Positions 1 to 7,345 of a stretch of DNA of 45,008 bases are shown here, in pieces. The position numbers were made by a program, and so were the translations under genes. The notes beneath the pieces are model-generated. The model had not been told where the DNA came from and searched no databases. It saw only the letters and a list, made by a program, of their open reading frames with translations. Source of the stretch: Polyangiaceae bacterium (GTDB taxonomy: Bacteria; Myxococcota_A; Polyangia; Polyangiales; Polyangiaceae); assembly GCA_025453595.1 (NCBI GenBank), contig JALOQB010000013.1, positions 1-45,008 on the forward strand, given 5' to 3'. Positions within the stretch are counted from its first letter, which is position 1; every line of letters begins with the position of its first letter.

Positions 1-1968
1 GCGCTCGAAGAGGGAGGAGTCGACGGAGAAGCCACGGTGGCGGAGGTCGTCGAGGAAGGAGGGGTTGGTGCCGCAAGGAGCGAGGTGGCTCTCGCCGCTC
101 CCGTTGCGATCCGGGACGGAGAGGAAGAGGTCGCGGGTAGCGAGGGGCTGGCCCTCTCCGGGGAGGATCTCGGCGATGCGGAGGACGCGGATCCGACCGT
201 CGCGGAGGCGGGCCACCTCGACCACGACGTCAAAGCAGGCGCCGAGCAGCTCGCGGGCAGCCTCGAGGGAGAGACCAGGCTGGGCGGCGCAGCTGCGGGC
301 GGTGATGCGTGCGATGGCCTGGCGCGCGCTGGTGCCGTGGGAGAAGACGAGGGGGGCGGCGGGGCGGCGGGAGAGGGCGTCGAGGAAGAGGGCGCTCCCC
401 TCGCAGGTGGCGACCAGGCGATCAAAGCCGAGGCGGGTGATCTGGTGGAGCAGCTCGGGCTGCGCCGGGTCGAGGCGGAAGGCGACGCCGTGGGGCGGCA
501 GCGGGAGCTGGAGCTCGGGGGAGAGCAGCAGGGCGGTGCGCTCCTCTGGAGGCAGCAGGGAGAGCATGGCGGCGAAGAACCCCACGGTCTGGGGTTGCCC
601 CACCACCAGCATGCCGAGGCGGGCCCCGAGGCACTGCTGGAGGAACGTCCAGGCCACGCGGGACAGGACCCCCACGCGCACCGGGTCTTCGAGGGGAGGC
701 TCGGGGCGAGGGCGGCGGAGGACCGCGGTGGCCCCGGAGGCCGCGAGGGGCGGCAGCACCGCGAGGAGGTGCCCCGAGGGCAGGTGGCGCTCGATCAGCG
801 CCTCGTTCGGGGCGATGGGCTGGGCCCCCTGGAGGCAGAGCCGGTGGAGGGCCCGCAGCAGCGCCTCCTCGCCGCTGAAGCCCGCCTCGAGGGTCGGCAA
901 GGACGCGCCGCGGAAGGCCTGGATGGAGCCGTGGTGGTGGATCTGGAGGGCGGTGATTTCAGGGTCCTCGAGCAGGATCCCGAGGGGGCCCAGCCCGAGC
1001 AGCTCGCGGGAGGCGTCGCGCACGAGGGCCGCCGGGTCGACCGCGCCCGAGAGCTCGCCCGCCTGGCGCAGCTGGGCGATCTGCTCGCGGAGCTGCTGCT
1101 CGACGCGCTGGACCAGCGCCGGCTCGACGGGCCACGGCCCCTCGCGGAGCGCGTGCATGTCGGCGCGCTGGGCGAAGGCGTCCAGGAGAGCGAGGAGCGC
1201 GAGGCGCTGGGCCGAGCTGGTGGTCTCGCGCACCAGGGGTGTGACCGAGGGCGAGGCCGCGGGCGCCGCCGGGATCGCCGTGGTCGCCCGGGGCGTGGGG
1301 CGCGGGGGGCCGGCCTGGGCGCCGACGATCGCCTGCGCGAGGGCCTGGATGTTGGCGTTGCCCTGGTCGGTCACGGGCCCCTGCGGCGGGGGCGGCGCGG
1401 GGATCGGAGCCACCGTGGGCTGGAGCGGGAGCGCCTGGGTCCCCCCCACACCGCCAGGACGCATCAGGTTGGACGGCAAGCGCGGCGCCGCCGGGATGGA
1501 GATGCGGCCGCTCTGCGAGTCGTCCGGGTCGTGCTCGAGCGGGTAGTGGCTGATCCCCTCGCGGGGGGGCGGCGGGGCTGGCGGCGGGATCGAAGGGGGC
1601 TGGGCCAGCTCGGCGGCGGTGGCCTCGCGGGGGCCCGGGGCCGAGGGCGAGGACTCCGGCGCCAGCACCGCGCCAGGCCCCGCCTCGCAGCGCAGCACGA
1701 AGTCGCCGACGTAGATCTTGTCCCCCTCGCGCACGATCGTCGGCTTGCCGATGCGGCGGCCGTTCACGTACGTCCCGTTGGTGCTCTCCATGTCGGCGAC
1801 GATGAACCGACCGTTGTGGAAGAGCAGCTTCGCGTGCCGCTTCGACACGTTGCTCTTCTGCAACATCAGGTCGTTGCCCTGGAGCCGGCCGACCACGACC
1901 TCGTTCTTGTCGAAGAGCTCGCGACGCTCTGCGCCGCCCTTCTCGCTGATGATGATGGCAAAAGACAT
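1..1968 (-). CDS. FHA domain fused to CpaF-like secretion ATPase domain with degenerate P-loop (partial)
   Basis: The frame is open from ATG at 1968 to the left edge (656 codons), and its C-terminus lies outside the window. Residues 1-96 form a canonical phosphothreonine-binding FHA domain (GR, S-x-x-H and NG-x-x-VNG motifs). A Pro-rich linker of roughly 150 residues follows. From about residue 270 the protein resembles CpaF/TadA-type ATPases of type II/IV secretion and Tad pili, including the RELLGLGPL helix near 318 and the ARLRDGRIRV C-terminal strand. The Walker A site reads GQPQTVGFF at about 457-465 instead of GxxxxGK(S/T). The Walker B/Asp-box region is TCEGSALF, and only the His of the His-box (SHGTS) remains. 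Nucleotide hydrolysis therefore looks lost. The role is inferred: a phosphopeptide-recruited regulatory subunit. Family assignment is confident; function is not. Confidence 0.85.
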   Translation of the reverse strand, partial: MSFAIIISEKGGAERRELFDKNEVVVGRLQGNDLMLQKSNVSKRHAKLLFHNGRFIVADMESTNGTYVNGRRIGKPTIVREGDKIYVGDFVLRCEAGPGAVLAPESSPSAPGPREATAAELAQPPSIPPPAPPPPREGISHYPLEHDPDDSQSGRISIPAAPRLPSNLMRPGGVGGTQALPLQPTVAPIPAPPPPQGPVTDQGNANIQALAQAIVGAQAGPPRPTPRATTAIPAAPAASPSVTPLVRETTSSAQRLALLALLDAFAQRADMHALREGPWPVEPALVQRVEQQLREQIAQLRQAGELSGAVDPAALVRDASRELLGLGPLGILLEDPEITALQIHHHGSIQAFRGASLPTLEAGFSGEEALLRALHRLCLQGAQPIAPNEALIERHLPSGHLLAVLPPLAASGATAVLRRPRPEPPLEDPVRVGVLSRVAWTFLQQCLGARLGMLVVGQPQTVGFFAAMLSLLPPEERTALLLSPELQLPLPPHGVAFRLDPAQPELLHQITRLGFDRLVATCEGSALFLDALSRRPAAPLVFSHGTSARQAIARITARSCAAQPGLSLEAARELLGACFDVVVEVARLRDGRIRVLRIAEILPGEGQPLATRDLFLSVPDRNGSGESHLAPCGTNPSFLDDLRHRGFSVDSSLFER

Positions 1969-2058
1969 CGGCTCTCGGGAGGGCGAACCTCGCGGCTCGC
2001 CTCGCGCCACATTAGTCTGCGGCGAGGGCCGGCTGTCAATTATGAGTGCGCCCCCCGC

Positions 2059-2241
2059 TCAGGGGGCGCCAGGGCCAGGTTCTCCCCGGCTCTCGGAGCT
2101 GACCTGGGTCAGCAGCTCGCTCGCGAAGCTGAGCACGTCGCCTCGCTCGTAGCCGCTCTCCCGGAGCTGCCGGTACAGGCTCTTCGCCATGATCTTCAGG
2201 GCCTTGGGGTCACGCTGCGCGGGGATCTCGGAGGTTTGCAT
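2059..2241 (-). CDS. small conserved helical protein, unknown function
   Basis: A 60-residue protein whose core (ALKIMAKSLYRQLRESGYER, then GDVLSFASELL) is one or two amphipathic helices followed by a Pro/Gly-rich tail. I chose ATG 2241 because an AAGGA lies six bases upstream; ATG 2247, two codons earlier, would sit directly on that site. The gene ends with TGA and lies 90 bases upstream of the FHA/CpaF-like gene on the same strand, so the two could be cotranscribed. I recall similar small helical proteins in myxobacteria but cannot name a function. Confidence 0.65.
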   Translation of the reverse strand: MQTSEIPAQRDPKALKIMAKSLYRQLRESGYERGDVLSFASELLTQVSSESRGEPGPGAP

Positions 2242-2406
2242 GGGCATCCTTGGCTTCGGGCGGTTCTCCTCACCCCCTTGCTCTCGCCGTGCCAGCGCAC
2301 GCCGTCGCCCCTCGCCGCGCCGCCAGGCTCTCGCCCTCCCCGCCACCGCAAAGCGCCCTTCGCAGCCGCTGCGAACACCGCCGCCGCCCTCGCTGCTGCC
2401 TTGGGC

Positions 2407-2436
2407 TTGACCTGGCGAAGCACCGACGACTAGGGT
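2407..2436 (+). promoter_or_regulatory. possible sigma-70-like promoter for the cold-shock gene
   Basis: TTGACC at 2407-2412 and TAGGGT at 2431-2436 are separated by 18 bases. The -35 match is good and the -10 match is weak. It would give a 5' leader of about 110 bases, as is common for cold-shock genes. The whole stretch 2248-2552 between the divergent small gene and csp holds nothing else I can support. Confidence 0.3.
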
Positions 2437-2552
2437 GGCGCCGCTTTTCGTGATCCGGAGTCGCAGGCAGCATCGCGCTCCGGTCACTCGCGAGCAAAGC
2501 AACCGCTCCCTAGGCGTTTGGTAGCGGTCGTTTGTGTCGTACGGAGGTACCC

Positions 2553-2765
2553 ATGGCGGTCGGCAAAGTTAAGTGGTTCAACGACGAGAAGGGCTGGGGG
2601 TTCATCAAGCAGGAGAATGGACCCGACGTGTTCGTGCATTACTCCCAGATCAACGGAGAGGGCCGCCGCCGTTTGTTCGAGGACGAGACCGTCGAATTCG
2701 AGATCAAGGAAGGCCCCAAGGGCCTCCAGGCGATCAACGTCAGCCGCCTCACCCCCACTGCCTTA
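2553..2765 (+). CDS. csp: cold-shock protein, ending in TTA
   Basis: A 70-residue single OB-fold cold-shock domain. KVKWFNDEKGWGFI carries RNP1 and DVFVHYSQI carries RNP2; the domain ends at GLQAINVSRL. These proteins bind single-stranded RNA and act as RNA chaperones or transcription antiterminators. GGAGG sits 5-6 bases before the ATG. The expected end is codon 71, but that codon is TTA (2763-2765). No TAA, TAG or TGA follows in frame until 4238, so a literal reading would run through a strong terminator, antisense to the next gene, and fuse to an unrelated membrane protein. I take TTA as the stop. A TAA also exists one base out of frame (2764-2766), so an indel is the alternative for this gene considered alone. 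Confidence 0.88.
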
Positions 2766-2783
2766 AAAAGCAACAACCCCGGG

Positions 2784-2822
2784 GAAGGCCGCGGTCCATC
2801 GCCGCGGCCTTCTCTTCTTTTT
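2784..2822 (+). terminator. rho-independent terminator after csp
   Basis: An 11-bp perfect GC-rich stem (2784-2794 with 2802-2812) has a 7-base loop and is followed by a T-rich tail ending in TTTTT at 2822. It lies 18 bases after the TTA that ends csp. The minus strand has no U-tract, so it serves only the plus-strand gene. Confidence 0.85.
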
Positions 2823-2852
2823 GAGGCCCCCGGGATCACACCGGGTCTTCCT

Positions 2853-3809
2853 TTACTCCCCCCGTTTTTCCGGCACGCTCGAGGCTGCGGGGGCCGACAC
2901 GGAGGCAGAGGCAGAGGCGGAGGCAGAAGCGAGGGGGCTGGGGCCCCGGCGGATGGTCACCTTGCGAATACGCGGGGGGCTGGCGGGGCGCTCGCCCTTG
3001 ACCTCGACGGAGGCGATGCGATGAACGAGGTCGACGGGGGCGCACTCGCCGAAGATCGTGTAGCCGTTGTCGAGGTGGGGTGCGGCGGCGTCGGTGATGA
3101 AGAACTGGGCGCCGTTGGTGTTGGGCCCGCGGTTGGCCATGCAGAGGAGCCCGGGGCGATCGTGGAGGGCGTCCTCCCAGATCTCGTCGGGGATCACGTA
3201 GCCAGGCTCGCCTGTGCCGGTGCCCTCGGCGTCGCCGCCCTGGATCATGAAGCCCTTGATGATGCGGTGGAAGGTGGTGCCGTCGAAGGCGGGCTTCCTG
3301 TCCCACTTGCCGGCGGGGGATTTCCAGGGGCGGAGGCCCCGGGCCAGGCCGATGAAGTTGGCCACCGTGAGGGGGGCCTTGTCCTCGAAGAGCTGGCAGG
3401 TGAGCTTTCCGGCGCTGCCGCCGGGGTTCTTGCTGTCCTTGCCGCCCCCGCCGCCGGCCCCCTTCGAGGGCAGATCGATCTCGAGATCGGCGAGGAGCGG
3501 GCCGCTGCCCTTGAGGTTCGCGGTGGCGTCGGCCAGGGACCAGCTTCCCTTGAGCGGATCATCCTCGGCGGGGGTGACGCTGGCCACGGGGCGGGCCTGG
3601 ACCTTGCGGCGAGGGCGCCCGGGCGGACGAGGGGTGCTGTCCCCCGCGGGCTTGCTGGCCTTCGGTTCCCTGGCGCCGCCGTCGTCCCGGGGGCGTTCGG
3701 CGGGTTCGGGTCGGAGGGGCTCCGCAGGTGGGTCCTTGGAGCACCCGACAAGGACCGCCAGCACCGCGGTGCCTACCAGCCCGAACGCAAAGGGAGATCG
3801 GGAATCCAT
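2853..3809 (-). CDS. cyclophilin-type peptidyl-prolyl cis-trans isomerase, lipoprotein
   Basis: 318 residues. ATG 3809 is chosen because it starts a lipoprotein signal (MDSRSPFAFGLVG, hydrophobic stretch, lipobox LVGC about residue 25). A charged, low-complexity linker follows, then a cyclophilin domain with FHRIIKGFMIQGGD, NGAQFFIT and the later LDNGYTIFG signature; these include the catalytic Arg and the Gln/Phe pocket residues. It should catalyse prolyl isomerisation of exported proteins from the outer face of a membrane. The C-terminus has an Ala-Ser repeat tail. It ends with TAA, convergent with csp. A longer frame starting at 3995 is rejected because it would lose the signal peptide. 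Confidence 0.9.
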   Translation of the reverse strand: MDSRSPFAFGLVGTAVLAVLVGCSKDPPAEPLRPEPAERPRDDGGAREPKASKPAGDSTPRPPGRPRRKVQARPVASVTPAEDDPLKGSWSLADATANLKGSGPLLADLEIDLPSKGAGGGGGKDSKNPGGSAGKLTCQLFEDKAPLTVANFIGLARGLRPWKSPAGKWDRKPAFDGTTFHRIIKGFMIQGGDAEGTGTGEPGYVIPDEIWEDALHDRPGLLCMANRGPNTNGAQFFITDAAAPHLDNGYTIFGECAPVDLVHRIASVEVKGERPASPPRIRKVTIRRGPSPLASASASASASVSAPAASSVPEKRGE

Positions 3810-3902
3810 GGCCCCGGCATGTCGCGGCGGCCCCTTCGCGTCAACCCAGGGCCACGCCAGGCGCCCCGAGGTGAGCTCCGGTGCTACGCTGGAGGGGCCC
3901 TC

Positions 3903-4238
3903 ATGGCGCTCCTGGATGAACAGCGAGAACAGCTCTGGAAGCAGGTGGTCGAGCGCTGGGAGGATCCGGCCACACACGGGGCTTTCCTGGAGCACTGCCA
4001 GCGCACCGAGTCCCTCAGCGACGCGGCGGCGAGGTACCGGGGGATGGCGGGCGACCGGGATCGGGGGCCCGACGCGCAGCGGCGGCTCCAGGGCGTGGTG
4101 CTGCTGGCGACGCAGGCGATGCTGGCCCAGCGCACCCCTCCGCGGCGAGGCGCGCCCTCGTGGCTGCTGGCGTCGGTGGCGGTGCTCTGCGCCCTGGGCG
4201 TGGGCTACACGCTGCTGCGGCTGATGCAGATGGGTTGA
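3903..4238 (+). CDS. small protein with C-terminal membrane anchor, unknown function
   Basis: 111 residues: an acidic/basic helical cytoplasmic part (MALLDEQREQLWKQVVERW onward) and one transmembrane helix near the C-terminus (about residues 85-106, SWLLASVAVLCALGVGYTLL). GGAGGGG lies about 7 bases before the ATG. Its frame is continuous with the cold-shock gene upstream only because no canonical stop intervenes; its own start and ribosome site argue that it is a separate gene. It could be a tail-anchored adaptor, but no family is recognised. Confidence 0.7.
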   Translation: MALLDEQREQLWKQVVERWEDPATHGAFLEHCQRTESLSDAAARYRGMAGDRDRGPDAQRRLQGVVLLATQAMLAQRTPPRRGAPSWLLASVAVLCALGVGYTLLRLMQMG

Positions 4239-4273
4239 GGGCTCCCCCCCTCGCGGCGCGCTATGCTGGTGGG

Positions 4274-4696
4274 ATGAAGAAGCTGCTCGATCGGCTGCTG
4301 GGCGGCGCGGAGGACGCGCTTCACCGTGCGAAGGATGGCATGGGCGAGGCCGCGCGGCGGCTCAAGGACGAGGCCGACGCGCGCTCGCGGCAGCTCTCCG
4401 AGCGCGCCCGGGATCGACTTGTAGAGGAGGCGAAGGACCGGCTGATCAAGGAGGCGAAGCAGGAGCTGGAGAGCGCCGGGCAGCGCATCGCCCGGGGCCT
4501 GGGCCTGGAGGACCCGCCGGCAGAGGAACCGGCGGGGCGTGCGGCGCCGGAGCGGGCCGCGGCGGAGGCGCGGGGGCGGGAGCAGGAGCGGGTCCAGGCG
4601 GAGGCAGCGTCCCGGAGAAAGGACGAGGAGCAGCGGAAAGCCCGGGAGATCGACGAGGAGCTGGCGGCGCTGCGGCGCAAGATCCGCAAGGGGTGA
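4274..4696 (+). CDS. coiled-coil protein, unknown function
   Basis: 140 residues, very rich in Glu, Arg, Lys and Ala and predicted to be almost entirely helical. The N-terminal half has 11-residue-like amphipathic repeats (AKDRLIKEAKQEL), as in LEA-like or apolipoprotein-like helices. The C-terminal half is a charged coiled coil (EEQRKAREIDEELAALRRK). No signal peptide or membrane segment is seen. It ends with TGA 49 bases before obgE on the same strand. Function unknown. Confidence 0.7.
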   Translation: MKKLLDRLLGGAEDALHRAKDGMGEAARRLKDEADARSRQLSERARDRLVEEAKDRLIKEAKQELESAGQRIARGLGLEDPPAEEPAGRAAPERAAAEARGREQERVQAEAASRRKDEEQRKAREIDEELAALRRKIRKG

Positions 4697-4745
4697 GCCG
4701 CGGGGTGGCACCCCCGCCGGGGGCTGTGGTAGGCCCTGCCGGGCC

Positions 4746-5813
4746 ATGCGCTTCGTGGATTCCTGCAAGGTCAAGGTCGTCGCCGGGAACGGCGGGAACG
4801 GGGCGATCTCGTTCCGTCGAGAGAAGTACATCCCCTTTGGCGGCCCCAACGGGGGAGACGGAGGGAAGGGCGGGGACGTCATCTTCCAGGTGGACGAGGG
4901 GCTCGGGACGCTCCTCGACATCCAGTACGCCACCACGCTCCGCGCCCAGGACGGCGAGCATGGCCAGGGGAGCGACTGCTACGGTCGTGGCGGCAAGGAC
5001 CTGGTGATCCGCGTCCCCCAGGGGACCCAGGTGTACGACGCCACCACCGACGAGCTCCTCTTCGACCTCACCGAGGCCGCCGCCCAGGTGGTGGTGGCCC
5101 ACGGCGGCAAGGGCGGGCGCGGCAACATGCACTTCGCGACGCCCTACGACCGCGCCCCGCGCAAGGCAGAGCCGGGCGATCCGGGCGAGCTGCGCGAGCT
5201 GCGCCTCGAGCTCAAGGTCATGGCGGACGTGGGGCTGCTCGGCTTCCCCAACGCGGGCAAGAGCACCTTCGTCGCCGCGGTCTCCCGCGCGAGGCCCAAG
5301 ATCGCAGATTACCCCTTCACCACCCTCGTCCCCCACCTGGGCGTGGTGAAGATCGGCGACGAGGCCAGCTTTGTCATCGCCGATATCCCGGGGCTGATCC
5401 CCGGAGCCAGCGAGGGCGCGGGGCTCGGCATCCGGTTCCTCAAGCACGTCGAGCGCACCCGGGCCCTGCTCCACCTGCTCTCCCTTGACCACGGTGAGGG
5501 CCGCGACCCCTGGTCCGACTACCTGGCCCTCCGCGCCGAGCTCGAGACCTTCGACCCGGAGCTGGCCCAGCGCCCCGAGATCATCGCCCTGTCGAAGTCC
5601 GACCTCCCCGAGACGCAAGAAATTTACGAGGAGCTCCGCGCCCGCTTCGCCGCCGAAGGCAAGGAGCTCCACCTGCTGTCCGCCGCCACCGGCCACGGCG
5701 TCCCCGCGGTCCTTCACGCCCTCTGGGACCTGGTCGGCGGCGAGCGACGCCCCCGCATCCGGCGGAAACCCCGCGCCGAGGAAAAAGAAACCAAGGAAGG
5801 AGAGTCCCCATGA
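4746..5813 (+). CDS. obgE: Obg GTPase
   Basis: 355 residues, usual length for the family. The Gly-rich Obg fold (residues 1-158, VDSCKVKVVAGNGGNG start) is followed by the G domain: G1 GFPNAGKST, G2 TT, G3 DIPGL and G5 SAATG. The usual G4 NKxD is SKSD here, a conservative variant. A short charged tail replaces the longer C-terminal domain of some homologues. Obg acts in late 50S ribosome assembly and stress or cell-cycle control. It is the first gene of a tightly packed operon, and its TGA overlaps the gpmI ATG by four bases. The start at 4746 matches the conserved MRFVD N-terminus. Confidence 0.96.
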   Translation: MRFVDSCKVKVVAGNGGNGAISFRREKYIPFGGPNGGDGGKGGDVIFQVDEGLGTLLDIQYATTLRAQDGEHGQGSDCYGRGGKDLVIRVPQGTQVYDATTDELLFDLTEAAAQVVVAHGGKGGRGNMHFATPYDRAPRKAEPGDPGELRELRLELKVMADVGLLGFPNAGKSTFVAAVSRARPKIADYPFTTLVPHLGVVKIGDEASFVIADIPGLIPGASEGAGLGIRFLKHVERTRALLHLLSLDHGEGRDPWSDYLALRAELETFDPELAQRPEIIALSKSDLPETQEIYEELRARFAAEGKELHLLSAATGHGVPAVLHALWDLVGGERRPRIRRKPRAEEKETKEGESP

Positions 5814-7345
5814 CCAGCGCACCCAGGCCCGTGGTCCTCGTCATCCTCGACGGCTTTGGCCTCCGCGATGACCCCAGCGACAACGCCGTGGCCCTCGCCT
5901 CCATGCCCCGCTTCGCCGGGCTCTGGGGCCGCTTCCCTCGCTCCTCCCTCGGCGCCAGCGGCCTCGACGTCGGGCTCCCGGACGGCCAGATGGGCAACAG
6001 CGAGGTCGGCCACCTCAACCTCGGCGCAGGCCGCATCGCCCAGATGGATATCTCCCGCATCGACTGCGCCGTCGCCGAGCGCTCTCTCCACCAGAACCCA
6101 GAGATCGCCGCCGCCCTCGCCCACGCTCGCCTCCATGGCGGCCGCCTCCACCTCCTGGGCCTCGTCTCCGATGGCGGCGTCCACAGCTCCCTCGACCACC
6201 TCCTCGCTCTCCTCTCCATGGCCGCCGACGCCGGCGTCCCGGTCGTGGTCCACGCCTTCCTCGACGGGCGTGATACCCCCCCTCGCAGCGCCCATGGGTA
6301 TATAAGCACCCTGGAGCGCCATCTGGCGGGCCGGGGCGTGATTGGCACGGTCAGCGGTCGCTTCTGGGCGATGGATCGGGACAAGCGCTGGGAGCGCGTC
6401 CAGCGGGCCTACGACGCCATCGTGCAGGCAGCGGCGCCGCGCCACGGCACGGCCCGGGAGGTGATCGACGGGTCGTACGCGGCCGGGAAGGGGGACGAGT
6501 TCGTGGAGCCGGCGGTGGTGGGCGACTACGCGGGGGTGGAGGCGGGCAAGGACGCGGCGCTGTTCTTCAACTTCCGGCCGGACCGGGCCCGGGAGCTGAC
6601 GCGAGCGCTGACGCAGGGAGATTTCAGCGAGTTCCCGAGGCCATCGGGCCGGGAGACGCCCTACGGGGTGTACGTGTGCATGACCCGGTATGACGGGTCG
6701 CTGCCGTTGCCGGTGGCCTTCCCGCCGATCACGCACCCGGAGCTGTTCGGGGAGCTGGTGGCGCAGGCCGGGCTGGCACAATTTCGCTGCGCGGAGACCG
6801 AGAAATTCGCCCACGTGACGTTCTTCTTCAACGGCGGTCGAGAAGAACCCTTCCCGGGGGAGGACCGGAAGCTGATCCCGTCCCCCAAGGAGGTGGCGAC
6901 CTACGACCTGAAGCCGGAGATGAGCGCGGCGCAGGTGACGGGGGCGGTGGTGGAGGCGATCGAGAGCGGGCGCTACGGGTTTGTGCTGGTCAACTTCGCC
7001 AACCCGGACATGGTGGGGCACACCGGCAACCTGGAGGCCGCCATCCGGGCGCTGGAGGCGGTGGATCAGGGGCTCGGGGCCATCGCGGACGCGGCGCAAG
7101 CGCACGGGGCGAGGCTGCTGCTGGTGGCGGACCACGGGAACTGCGAGCTGATGCGGGATCCGGTCACAGGGGGCCCCCACACGGCGCACACGACGAACCC
7201 GGTGCCGTTTCTTTACATCGATCCACGAGATCCGCAGGCGACGCTGCGCCAGGGGGGTCGCCTCTGCGACGTGGCCCCGACGATGCTCCGGCTCCTCGGG
7301 CTGCCCCAGCCCGGGGTGATGACAGGCCAGAGCTTGCTGGGATGA
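5810..7345 (+). CDS. gpmI: 2,3-bisphosphoglycerate-independent phosphoglycerate mutase
   Basis: 511 residues, typical for iPGM. It interconverts 3- and 2-phosphoglycerate in glycolysis and gluconeogenesis using two Mn ions. Visible features are the N-terminal metal site VLVILDGFGLR, the catalytic Ser in GQMGNSEVGHLNLGAGR (Ser64), the HAFLDGRDTPP loop and the C-terminal metal ligands in ADHGNCE and HTAHTTNPVP. AAGGAAGGAG precedes the ATG, which overlaps the obgE stop (ATGA). Its own TGA overlaps the start of the kinase gene in the same way, so all three are translationally coupled. Confidence 0.97.
   Translation: MTSAPRPVVLVILDGFGLRDDPSDNAVALASMPRFAGLWGRFPRSSLGASGLDVGLPDGQMGNSEVGHLNLGAGRIAQMDISRIDCAVAERSLHQNPEIAAALAHARLHGGRLHLLGLVSDGGVHSSLDHLLALLSMAADAGVPVVVHAFLDGRDTPPRSAHGYISTLERHLAGRGVIGTVSGRFWAMDRDKRWERVQRAYDAIVQAAAPRHGTAREVIDGSYAAGKGDEFVEPAVVGDYAGVEAGKDAALFFNFRPDRARELTRALTQGDFSEFPRPSGRETPYGVYVCMTRYDGSLPLPVAFPPITHPELFGELVAQAGLAQFRCAETEKFAHVTFFFNGGREEPFPGEDRKLIPSPKEVATYDLKPEMSAAQVTGAVVEAIESGRYGFVLVNFANPDMVGHTGNLEAAIRALEAVDQGLGAIADAAQAHGARLLLVADHGNCELMRDPVTGGPHTAHTTNPVPFLYIDPRDPQATLRQGGRLCDVAPTMLRLLGLPQPGVMTGQSLLG

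Noticed and set aside
37-2433. 798-residue plus-strand open frame
   Set aside because: Antisense shadow of the FHA/CpaF-like gene; the opposite strand carries clear FHA and CpaF motifs and the plus frame has only compositionally biased sequence.
2755-2770. Programmed +1 frameshift (or A-run sequencing indel) to reach TAA just after the cold-shock domain, with the same pattern at 18026 in mcm
   Set aside because: Both sites do read TTAA, so TAA lies at +1. But the other TTA ends (TTATC, TTATG, TTACC, TTAGA) have no nearby +1 stop, and TTA as stop explains all with one rule. Kept as an alternative for these two genes only.
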